Below, one piece after another: positions 1-5,941 of a DNA stretch of 5,969 bases; within the stretch, counting starts at the first letter, position 1; the number at the start of each line of letters is the position of its first letter. Under the pieces are notes generated by a model. It saw only the letters and a program-made list of their open reading frames with translations, was not told the DNA's origin and made no database searches. Made by a program: the position numbers and the translations under genes. The stretch comes from Planctomycetaceae bacterium (lineage in GTDB: Bacteria; Planctomycetota; Planctomycetia; Pirellulales; Thermoguttaceae), in NCBI GenBank assembly GCA_031254675.1, contig JAIRTV010000092.1, positions 1-5,969 of the forward strand. Reading direction: 5' to 3'.

Positions 1-17
1 CACGCACAAAAAAATGA
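1..17 (+). CDS. Possible C-terminal codons of an unseen upstream gene (partial)
   Basis: In frame 3 the window opens with codons for Arg-Thr-Lys-Lys followed by TGA at 15-17, a plausible basic C-terminus, about 70 nt before the plus-strand terminator. Nothing can be said about the product. A rival reading is frame 1, open from the edge to TAA at 118-120, but it would run through both the dispersed repeat and the terminator stem. The terminator is the main reason to expect a gene end here. Confidence 0.25.
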
Positions 18-34
18 AAAAGACTTCAAATCAG

Positions 35-91
35 GTTGGCAATCGGACACCAAACCGTTTGGCAACACAAGTTGCTTGCCGAACACAGGGG
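35..91. repeat. 57-nt dispersed repeat, copy 1
   Basis: The segment starting gttggcaatcggac and ending cagggg is also found at 5825-5881, with 48 of 57 positions the same by my alignment and no gaps. The shared core ccaaaccgtttggcaacaca contains the near-palindrome CCAAAC-C-GTTTGG. The two copies lie on opposite sides of uvrA in the same orientation. The 3' end of this copy supplies the left arm of the terminator. Confidence 0.8.
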
Positions 92-114
92 TTAAGTTTT
101 TAACCCCTGTTTTT
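85..114 (+). terminator. Rho-independent terminator, plus strand
   Basis: A perfect 11-bp stem (85-95 with 100-110: ACAGGGGTTAA against TTAACCCCTGT) with a 4-nt loop is followed by five T (110-114) on the plus strand. On the minus strand the hairpin is followed by GTTCGG, with no U-tract, so it is oriented to end transcription entering from the left edge, not uvrA transcription. Its 5' arm overlaps the end of the adjacent dispersed repeat. An upstream plus-strand gene converging on uvrA is implied. Confidence 0.8.
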
Positions 115-215
115 ACCTAATAACTGTTACGATGCTTTAGATCACTCCAAGTTCGGCAGCTTTTCGTCGAAGAAGTTTCTCTCATGGTTTTTGCTTACGG
201 TTGCAACAGTTGAGA

Positions 216-255
216 GTTGGCAATCGGACTGCAATTGCCAAACCGGAAACAAGGG
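216..255. repeat. Internally shortened copy 2 of the dispersed repeat
   Basis: Positions 216-229 match the first 14 nt of copy 1 exactly. Positions 232-255 (caattgccaaaccggaaaca and onward) resemble the last part of copy 3 (attgccatccgaaagcaggg). The middle, including the CCAAACCGTTTGG core, is missing. The shortened form makes its own hairpin, TTGGCAAT (217-224) with ATTGCCAA (234-241), loop 9 nt. It sits 20 nt downstream of the uvrA stop but has no U-tract on the minus strand, so I do not call it a terminator. Confidence 0.55.
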
Positions 256-276
256 CAGAGTTGAAAATTGGGTTTA

Positions 277-2244
277 TTATTTTCTTGTGGGGCAAGTTGC
301 GGCTTGTTCTAATGTTACACGGCGATGAACCGGAATCGGAATGGCTTTTTTGCCACTCAAATAAGGTCCGGTAATCGAACCACGTTGTTTGAGAATACTA
401 TCAGGCAAACCTTGCGCAACCACTTCTCCGCCATATTTGCCCGCTTTGGGACCAAAATCCAACACCCGATCCGAACTCAAAATAATCTCCCGATCATGCT
501 CCACAACAAGAAGCGTGTTGCCAAGATCACGGAGTTTTCGTAATGCCTCAATGAGACGTTGATTGTCGCGCGGGTGCAACCCGATCGTCGGTTCGTCCAA
601 CACGTAGAGAACACCCACAAGACCACTGCCAATCTGCGCCGCCAATCGTATGCGTTGCGTTTCACCACCCGAAAGGGTTGGCGCCGAACGCGAAAGAGTT
701 AAATAGTCCAAACCAACATCCACCAAAAAACGTAATCGATTTTTAATCTCATTCAACAAATCACCCGCCACCTGATGTTCCGTCTCATTCGGTTGCCAAC
801 GCTCAAATAACTCCAACAATTTGCCAAGCGGTAAACGACAAAGTTGATCCATTGTGTAACCAATAAACCGCACCGCCGAAACATCATCCCGCAACCGACT
901 CCCCATACAAACCCCACACTCCACCTCACTCAACACCTCATCCATCTGACCCCGAAACGACGGAATAAGACGCCACGCCTCTTCCATTGCCGGATAAAGA
1001 CCTTTGTATTGAAATTGAAAAGAAACCACTCCCGACTTTTTCGCTTTCGACAACACCGTTTGTTGATTTGCCGTATTGGATTCCGAATGTTCCGCTTTCC
1101 GGCTAACATTGTTCGTGTTCAACTCCACACCAAACCACGTTTCACCGGTTCCATGAAAAATAATACGGCGATGTCGGGCATCAAGTTGGTCAAACGGAAC
1201 ATCCAACGGAATATCCATCTGTTTAGAAAAAGCACGAAGCATCGCCAACGCAATTGGTTTTTGAACATCCGGCAAAAGTCGAATCGCTCCTTCGGCAAGC
1301 GTTCGCTTGGGATCCTGCAAGAAGGTCGATGAATTCGCTCCCTGTTGAACACCCAACCCCTCACAATTCGGACACCAACCAAGCGGCGAATTCGCCGAAA
1401 AATGATGCGGCGTCAACCGCTCAAAACTACGACCACATTGTTCACACGATAAATGTTGACTGTGAATTGATCGTTTCCATTGTTGTTCCGGCAAAGTTGT
1501 ATCGGCTTCAACAACATGAACCACCCCATGCCCAATCGAAAGCGCCGTCTCAACACTATCCGCAATACGTGAACGTTGACTTGTTGCGGGATGCGTGGTC
1601 GTTTCAGGGTTTAATAAGATTCGATCAATAATCAGTTCGACATCGTGTTTTCGGCGACGGTCAATCTCCGGCGGATTCTCCAACGGAAAAATCATACCAT
1701 CAATTCGTATTCGGTTGAAACCTTCAGAACGCAACCGTTTCCAAAGATCATCGTAAATCTGTCCCACATCAACAGCAAGCGGCGCAGCAATCAAAATCCG
1801 TTTTGCGTTTTCCGATTTCCCAAGACCCAATATCTTCACAACAATTTCATCCAACGTCTGCGTACCAACCGGAATATCACATTGCGGACAATACGGAACT
1901 CCAAGCCGCGCAAAAAGAACCCGCAAATAATCTTGAATTTCCGTAATTGTTCCCACCGTACTACGCGGAGAATGAGACGCGGCTTTTTGCTCAATCGCAA
2001 TCGCCGGAGAAAGCCCCTCAATATGTTCCACACGCGGTTTTTGCAATTGACCAATAAACTGACGCGCGTAACTCGACAAACTTTCAACATAACGTCGTTG
2101 ACCTTCCGCGTAAATCGTATCCATTGCCAAAGACGATTTCCCGCTGCCGCTGGGACCACAACATACGGTCATTTGATCACGCGGAATAATTACAGAAACA
2201 TTTTTGAGATTATGTTCTTCCGCTCCACGCACAATAATTGATTC
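277..2244 (-). other. uvrA module 2: extra NBD-I half (residues about 1092-1746) without NBD-II
   Basis: A second NBD-I copy begins at ESIIVRGAEEHNLKN (1092-1106) after a Ser/Ala/Thr-rich linker (about 1059-1091). It retains Walker A GPSGSGKSS (1121-1129), a UvrB-binding-like region with KHDVELIIDR (1290-1299), a C4 zinc finger (1358-1385), the CGVCMGSRL motif (1534-1542), LSGGETQRIRLA and DEPTIGLHP. About 20 residues around GQRRYVESLSSYARQF are the same as in module 1, but the codons differ at many synonymous sites. The duplication is therefore old, not a recent tandem copy. It carries its own Asn/Ser/Lys-rich insertion (about 1467-1496). The chain stops 20-odd residues after AIPIPVHRR, the position where NBD-II would begin. 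Confidence 0.85.
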
Positions 2245-5200
2245 CGTCGTTGTCGCCGCCGAATTGACGGTTTGCGTTGCCGGTAAACCGGAACGCGATG
2301 CTTGTTGACGCGGCGCAGAAACAGAATCCGCTGTCGGTTTCCGTTCAAGATATTTTCGCAACGCTTTGCCGGTGTACGATGCTTCACATCGGACAATCTC
2401 TTCGGGAGTTCCGGTTGCGACAATGTATCCTCCCGCTTCGCCGCCTTCGGGACCAAGATCAATAACCCAATCAGCCGTTTTGATTACATCAAGATTGTGT
2501 TCCACTACCAACACCGTGTTTCCCGCATCAACAAATTCGTGCAAAACACCAAGCAACATTTTTATATCGGAAAAATGTAATCCGGTTGTGGGTTCGTCGA
2601 GAAGATACAACGTTTTTCCGGTACTTCGTTTTACGAGTTCTCTGGCAAGTTTAATCCGTTGCGCTTCGCCGCCAGAAAGCGTGGGCGATGGTTGACCGAG
2701 TTTCATGTAACCCAACCCAACACGATTCAACATGGTCAGGTAATGATTAATACGCGGGTGATTGCTAAAAAGTTCCAACGCCTCTTCAACATCCATGTTC
2801 AGAATTTGATCAATTGATTTTCCTTTGTAACGTACCGAAAGCGTTTCATGATTGAACCGATGTCCTTGACAAGCCGGACAAGTTACATAAATATCCGCCA
2901 GAAAATCCATCTCCAGTTTTTGTGTTCCTCGTCCTTCGCATGTTTCACAACGCCCGCCTTTGACATTGAAACTGAATCGCCCAGGTTGATAACCTTTGAG
3001 TTTCGATTCGGGAATCTCCGCAAACAGCGCACGAATTTCATCAAAAACTTTGATATAAGTTGCCGGATTGGAATGAGAACCACGACCAATCGGAGATTGA
3101 TCAATCGCAATCATTTTGTCCAACAATTCCAAACCGTCAATCTGTTTGTAAGTACCCGGATAACCCAAACCCTTGTTCAAATCCCGATTCAAGGCTTCCA
3201 CCAGAATATCGTTCACCAACGAACTCTTGCCACTACCGCTCACTCCCGTAACACAAACAAATACTCCAAGAGGAATCTCAACATCAATCTTCTTCAAATT
3301 ATGATGCAACGCCCCCCGAACAAAAATTTGTTGCTCAACATTAATGTTCCGTCGTTGTTTCGGTATTGGAATTGATTCTTCGCCGTTCAGATATTTGAGC
3401 GTTACCGATTCAAACGGCGAAGATAAATTTGACGGTTTCGCTGATTCTGTTGCGGAAGCGGTTGCTTTTTTGGTTGTTTTTTTAGTTGTTCGTTTTTCTT
3501 GATTCGCGCGAAGACCGGTAAGATTGTTTTTCGTTGTTAAAATTCCGTGATCTTTGATCAACTCAATTGCTTGTCCGCCGTGGATTCCCGGACCGGGACC
3601 GAAATCGACAAGCAAATCGGCGGCACGCATTGTATCTTCGTCGTGTTCGACAACAATAACCGTGTTGCCAAGATCACGAAGCCGCGCTAGTGTTGCGAGT
3701 AAGCGGTCGTTGTCGCGTGGATGCAAACCAATAGACGGTTCGTCCAAAATGTACAACACGCCAACCAATCCGCTGCCGATCTGACTTGCCAACCGGATTC
3801 GTTGCATTTCTCCGCCGGAAAGCGTGGGAGCGGTTCGCCCCAACGTTAAATATTCGAGACCGACATTCACCAAAAAACCAAGACGATTGCGAATCTCCTT
3901 CAACGCCTCCGCCGCAATCTTTTGACCTGACTCGGAAAGATTCAAACCGGTAAAAAAATTCCGTAATTGATTGATTGGCAAATTGCAAAGTTGCGGCAAT
4001 GTTAATTGAGTGGGAATTGTTCTGTTTTCATTTTCTTTGTTTCCTGATTTTCGGAGATTCTTTTCAATTTTCCATTCTTTATTTGTTGTTTCGATTTTGA
4101 AGGCTCTTGCTTGTTCGTTAAGACGTTCGCCGCCGCAGAAACCGCATGGAATAACACTCATGTATTTTTCCATGGCTTGACGTTGCATTTTATTTTTTGT
4201 TTCGTGATATTGCGAGAGCATTTTCGGAATAATTCCGTCGTAAGGTCCGCCCCATTTGTGACCGTTTTGTCCGTTTCGCCAAGTGTACGTGATATGCAGG
4301 TCGCCGGTTCCCCAGAGCATGGCGCGTTGAATTTTGGGCGTTAATTCTTCCCACGCTGTTTCGAGAATCGTATGCGGTTGTAATTCGTACATTTTCTCCA
4401 ATGTTTCCGCAACACCTTGAAAGATGTGTCGCCGCCAACGACCAAGATCGCGCCATTTTCCAATTGGTACAACACAACCTTGTTGAAAAGATTTTGACGG
4501 ATCGGGAATGAGTAGTTTTGGGTCAAACGAATGAATGTCGCCCAACCCGTCGCATTTTGGACACATTCCGCGTGGCGTGTTGAAGCTGAACAGTTGCGGG
4601 CTGGGCGGTTCAAAACTAAGCCCGCAATCCGTACAAGCATATTTTGCCGAAAAATGAAAATCAGTCATTGTTGCGGAAAAATCGGTGACATTGTCATGAT
4701 TGTCGAGTTGAGTTTTATTTTTTCTGGGAGTTGTTTGAAGTTTTGAATTTTTGGGGTTCTGATTTTTTGTGGATTGATTGTTTGAGGATTGATTGTTTGA
4801 GGATTCTTCTGTCACGATGAGATTTCCGCTTCCAACCGCCAACGCACGCTCAACTGATTCGGCAAGCCGGTTTCGTCCTGCCACACCGGATTGAACCACT
4901 CGATCAACAACAACCTCAATATCATGCCGCATTTGACGATCAAGTTTGAGATTATCGTTTAATCGAACGACATTGCCGTCAACACGCGCACGAAGATAAC
5001 CTTGCCGTAACAGATCTGCGAAAAGGTCTCGAAATTCGCCTTTTTGCCCGCGAACAATTGGCGACAAAATGAGCAATCGGACTCCTTCGGGAATTGTTTC
5101 GATTTGATCGATAATTTGTTGACGAGTTTGTGCGGTGATTGGTTTGCCGCATTGGGGGCAGTAACCGGTTGCGACTCTTGCAAAAAGAACTCGTAAAAAA

Positions 5201-5517
5201 TCATAGATTTCTGTAATTGTTCCAACGGTACTTCGTGTATTTTGTCCGCCGACTTTTTGCGAAATGGAAATAGACGGGCTTAACCCGATAATTTGATCGA
5301 CTTCGGGTTTTGGTAGTTGTCCTAGAAATTGCCGCGCGTAACTTGATAAACTTTCGACATACCGTCGTTGTCCTTCGGCGTAGAGTGTGTCGAAGGCAAG
5401 CGAACTTTTGCCGGAACCGCTAACACCCGTAAAACAAATCAATTTATTACGCGGAAGGACAAGATCAATATTGCATAAATTATGTTCGCGTGCGCCTTTG
5501 ATAATGATATTGGACAT
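277..5517 (-). CDS. uvrA: UvrA excinuclease ABC subunit A, tandem three-NBD form (1746 aa)
   Basis: UvrA is the DNA-damage sensor of nucleotide excision repair: an ABC-type ATPase that, as a dimer, finds distorted DNA and loads UvrB in the cytoplasm. Seen here: NBD-I Walker A GVSGSGKSS at 31-39, UvrB-binding-type region about 126-235 with RHDIEVVVDR (197-206), zinc finger 1 Cys 295/298/319/322, signature LSGGE 566-570, Walker B with D592/E593, H-loop His625. NBD-II follows: Walker A 758-766, zinc finger 2 Cys 857/860/880/883, LSGGE 947-951, D974/E975, His1007. A second NBD-I starts near 1092: Walker A 1121-1129, zinc finger Cys 1358/1361/1382/1385, LSGGE 1615-1619, D1641/E1642, His1674, then the chain ends. 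Usual UvrA is about 940 aa. The start fits the family N-terminus (MSNIIIKGAREHNL); no Shine-Dalgarno motif precedes it. All catalytic motifs are intact, so it is not an evident pseudogene. The UvrB-binding region argues against the UvrA2 subclass. No repair partner gene is in view. Confidence 0.97.
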   Translation of the reverse strand: MSNIIIKGAREHNLCNIDLVLPRNKLICFTGVSGSGKSSLAFDTLYAEGQRRYVESLSSYARQFLGQLPKPEVDQIIGLSPSISISQKVGGQNTRSTVGTITEIYDFLRVLFARVATGYCPQCGKPITAQTRQQIIDQIETIPEGVRLLILSPIVRGQKGEFRDLFADLLRQGYLRARVDGNVVRLNDNLKLDRQMRHDIEVVVDRVVQSGVAGRNRLAESVERALAVGSGNLIVTEESSNNQSSNNQSTKNQNPKNSKLQTTPRKNKTQLDNHDNVTDFSATMTDFHFSAKYACTDCGLSFEPPSPQLFSFNTPRGMCPKCDGLGDIHSFDPKLLIPDPSKSFQQGCVVPIGKWRDLGRWRRHIFQGVAETLEKMYELQPHTILETAWEELTPKIQRAMLWGTGDLHITYTWRNGQNGHKWGGPYDGIIPKMLSQYHETKNKMQRQAMEKYMSVIPCGFCGGERLNEQARAFKIETTNKEWKIEKNLRKSGNKENENRTIPTQLTLPQLCNLPINQLRNFFTGLNLSESGQKIAAEALKEIRNRLGFLVNVGLEYLTLGRTAPTLSGGEMQRIRLASQIGSGLVGVLYILDEPSIGLHPRDNDRLLATLARLRDLGNTVIVVEHDEDTMRAADLLVDFGPGPGIHGGQAIELIKDHGILTTKNNLTGLRANQEKRTTKKTTKKATASATESAKPSNLSSPFESVTLKYLNGEESIPIPKQRRNINVEQQIFVRGALHHNLKKIDVEIPLGVFVCVTGVSGSGKSSLVNDILVEALNRDLNKGLGYPGTYKQIDGLELLDKMIAIDQSPIGRGSHSNPATYIKVFDEIRALFAEIPESKLKGYQPGRFSFNVKGGRCETCEGRGTQKLEMDFLADIYVTCPACQGHRFNHETLSVRYKGKSIDQILNMDVEEALELFSNHPRINHYLTMLNRVGLGYMKLGQPSPTLSGGEAQRIKLARELVKRSTGKTLYLLDEPTTGLHFSDIKMLLGVLHEFVDAGNTVLVVEHNLDVIKTADWVIDLGPEGGEAGGYIVATGTPEEIVRCEASYTGKALRKYLERKPTADSVSAPRQQASRSGLPATQTVNSAATTTESIIVRGAEEHNLKNVSVIIPRDQMTVCCGPSGSGKSSLAMDTIYAEGQRRYVESLSSYARQFIGQLQKPRVEHIEGLSPAIAIEQKAASHSPRSTVGTITEIQDYLRVLFARLGVPYCPQCDIPVGTQTLDEIVVKILGLGKSENAKRILIAAPLAVDVGQIYDDLWKRLRSEGFNRIRIDGMIFPLENPPEIDRRRKHDVELIIDRILLNPETTTHPATSQRSRIADSVETALSIGHGVVHVVEADTTLPEQQWKRSIHSQHLSCEQCGRSFERLTPHHFSANSPLGWCPNCEGLGVQQGANSSTFLQDPKRTLAEGAIRLLPDVQKPIALAMLRAFSKQMDIPLDVPFDQLDARHRRIIFHGTGETWFGVELNTNNVSRKAEHSESNTANQQTVLSKAKKSGVVSFQFQYKGLYPAMEEAWRLIPSFRGQMDEVLSEVECGVCMGSRLRDDVSAVRFIGYTMDQLCRLPLGKLLELFERWQPNETEHQVAGDLLNEIKNRLRFLVDVGLDYLTLSRSAPTLSGGETQRIRLAAQIGSGLVGVLYVLDEPTIGLHPRDNQRLIEALRKLRDLGNTLLVVEHDREIILSSDRVLDFGPKAGKYGGEVVAQGLPDSILKQRGSITGPYLSGKKAIPIPVHRRVTLEQAATCPTRK
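2344..3345 (-). other. uvrA module 1: NBD-II half (residues about 725-1058), the only NBD-II in the chain
   Basis: This part encodes the second ABC domain of a standard UvrA. It has Walker A GVSGSGKSS (758-766) and the C-X2-C-X19-C-X2-C zinc finger 2 (857-883) with the usual EMDFLADIYV stretch between the cysteine pairs. The LSGGEAQRIKLARE signature, LLDEPTTGLH Walker B and VVEH loop follow. The normal UvrA C-terminus (GPEGGEAGGYIVATGTPEEI, 1022-1041) is present, so the first module alone would be a complete UvrA. In the family, zinc finger 2 takes part in damage-specific DNA binding. Confidence 0.85.
3346..5517 (-). other. uvrA module 1: first NBD-I half (residues about 1-724)
   Basis: This part encodes the canonical first half of UvrA: Walker A, UvrB-binding region, zinc finger 1, insertion region with the CGFCGGERL motif (458-466), signature and Walker B. 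It carries two insertions of low complexity. One is Ser/Asn/Gln-rich (about 237-277), between the UvrB-binding region and zinc finger 1. The other is Lys/Asn/Glu-rich (about 477-500). It ends with a Thr/Lys-rich linker (about 675-690) and the sequence SIPIPKQRRN (715-724), directly before NBD-II. Boundaries are my estimate from motif order. Confidence 0.85.
4771..4800. repeat. 15-bp perfect tandem duplication inside uvrA
   Basis: The unit ggattgattgtttga occurs twice in direct succession (4771-4785 and 4786-4800), followed by a partial third start (ggatt). It is five codons long and, in the uvrA frame, encodes repeated Ser-Ser-Asn-Asn-Gln (around residues 239-249). It lies in the low-complexity insertion between the UvrB-binding region and zinc finger 1. 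Length variation here would stay in frame. Slippage is the likely origin. Confidence 0.85.
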
Positions 5518-5584
5518 GTATTGACAATAGAATAGTTGTGTTGATGTTCTGTGATTTTTGGTATTCTTTCTCGTGTTGTTTGGG

Positions 5585-5596
5585 CAACGATTGTTC
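5585..5596. promoter_or_regulatory. Weak SOS-box-like palindrome upstream of uvrA
   Basis: The sequence CAAC-GATT-GTTC (plus strand) is one base away from the GAAC-N4-GTTC core known for LexA boxes of Gram-positive bacteria. It lies about 70 bp before the uvrA start and within the leader of the candidate promoter. uvrA is SOS-controlled in many bacteria, which makes the position meaningful. A single 7-of-8 match can also arise by chance, and the LexA motif of this organism is unknown. Confidence 0.15.
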
Positions 5597-5667
5597 TGAC
5601 CGGCAATGGAATACCTGACAATTACCGGAAGTTTTCTTTTTCAAGCGTGATCATTTTAAGAGTTATC

Positions 5668-5695
5668 ATTGTACCTTCAAATTTGATTTTGTCCA
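5668..5695 (-). promoter_or_regulatory. Candidate sigma70-type promoter of uvrA
   Basis: Read on the minus strand, TGGACA (5695-5690, five of six matches to the -35 consensus) is followed after a 16-bp AT-rich spacer by TACAAT (5673-5668, five of six to the -10 consensus). Transcription would start near 5661 and leave a leader of about 143 nt before the uvrA ATG. It lies between the repeat cluster and the gene, where a promoter is expected. This is a match by eye only, and the spacing is at the short end of the normal range. Confidence 0.4.
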
Positions 5696-5718
5696 CAAAA
5701 TCCGAATGGTTGTTTTTT

Positions 5719-5754
5719 GGTGGGCAACCTTTCTTTTCAGGTGGGCAACCTTTC
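5719..5754. repeat. Direct repeat ggtgggcaacctttc, two copies
   Basis: The 15-mer ggtgggcaacctttc occurs at 5719-5733 and 5740-5754, with a 21-nt period. A diverged third copy (ggtaggcgacctttc) lies at 5946-5960. The second and third copies continue into cgccaaaag and cgccgaaag. They bracket the palindromic element between them. Confidence 0.75.
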
Positions 5755-5764
5755 GCCAAAAGAA

Positions 5765-5941
5765 GGTGGGTGATGTTTCGCCGAAACATCACATTGCCGC
5801 AAGGCAATTCTGACCTTGTGTTGAGTTGGCAATCTGATTCCAAACCGTTTGGCAACACAAATTGCCATCCGAAAGCAGGGGCTAGTCGGCTATCGCCGAC
5901 GTGATGGTGGGTGAAAACCCTTCGGCGAAACATCACCTACC
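5765..5941. repeat. Palindromic repeat element with 21-nt imperfect terminal inverted arms
   Basis: The arm at 5765-5785 and the reverse complement of 5921-5941 differ at one of 21 positions. Inside lie a 10-bp hairpin (5770-5779 with 5783-5792, loop GCC), a 6-bp hairpin with a GCAA loop (5793-5808), the 57-nt repeat copy 3, the hairpin 5885-5900, and GGGT-GAAA-ACCC (5909-5920). The last is enclosed by GTGATG (5901-5906) and CATCAC (5931-5936). No transposase is in the window. It looks like a REP- or MITE-like non-coding repeat; its boundaries are my inference. Confidence 0.55.
5825..5881. repeat. 57-nt dispersed repeat, copy 3
   Basis: This is the second full-length copy of the repeat at 35-91, in the same orientation and 84% the same. 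It is enclosed by the inverted arms at 5765-5785 and 5921-5941. Right after it lies a perfect hairpin, GTCGGC-TATC-GCCGAC (5885-5900). Both full copies are followed at once by a hairpin, a different one each time. Confidence 0.8.

Noticed and set aside
118..185. Short minus-strand frame of 22 codons starting at 185
   Set aside because: It has no ribosome binding site and no recognisable features, and its length is expected by chance.
217..241. Hairpin just downstream of the uvrA stop as its terminator
   Set aside because: The stem is only 8 bp with a 9-nt loop and no U-tract follows on the minus strand; it is better explained as the shortened dispersed repeat.
844..1332. Plus-strand frame of 162 codons opposite uvrA (similar: 1645-2241, 2848-3375)
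   Set aside because: These lie fully antisense to conserved UvrA domains, and their translations are Asn/Arg/His/Thr-rich without any motif, as expected for shadow frames.
277..5517. Two separate uvrA genes joined by an assembly or sequencing error
   Set aside because: The frame is continuous through a normal-looking linker (residues 1059-1091). Module 2 differs from module 1 at many synonymous sites and ends cleanly, which fits a true fusion.
5521..5567. Plus-strand promoter from TTGACA (5521) and TATTCT (5562)
   Set aside because: The spacing is 35 bp, far outside the workable range, and no plus-strand gene follows.
5551..5904. Plus-strand reading frame of 117 codons starting with GTG
   Set aside because: Its second half is the repeat cluster in translation (duplicated GGQPF, MFRRNIT, WQSDSKPFGNT); there is no recognisable domain and no ribosome binding site.
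5622..5936. Minus-strand reading frame of 104 codons
   Set aside because: It is the antisense reading of the same repeats and also contains MFRRNIT because of the palindrome; it runs through the candidate uvrA promoter.
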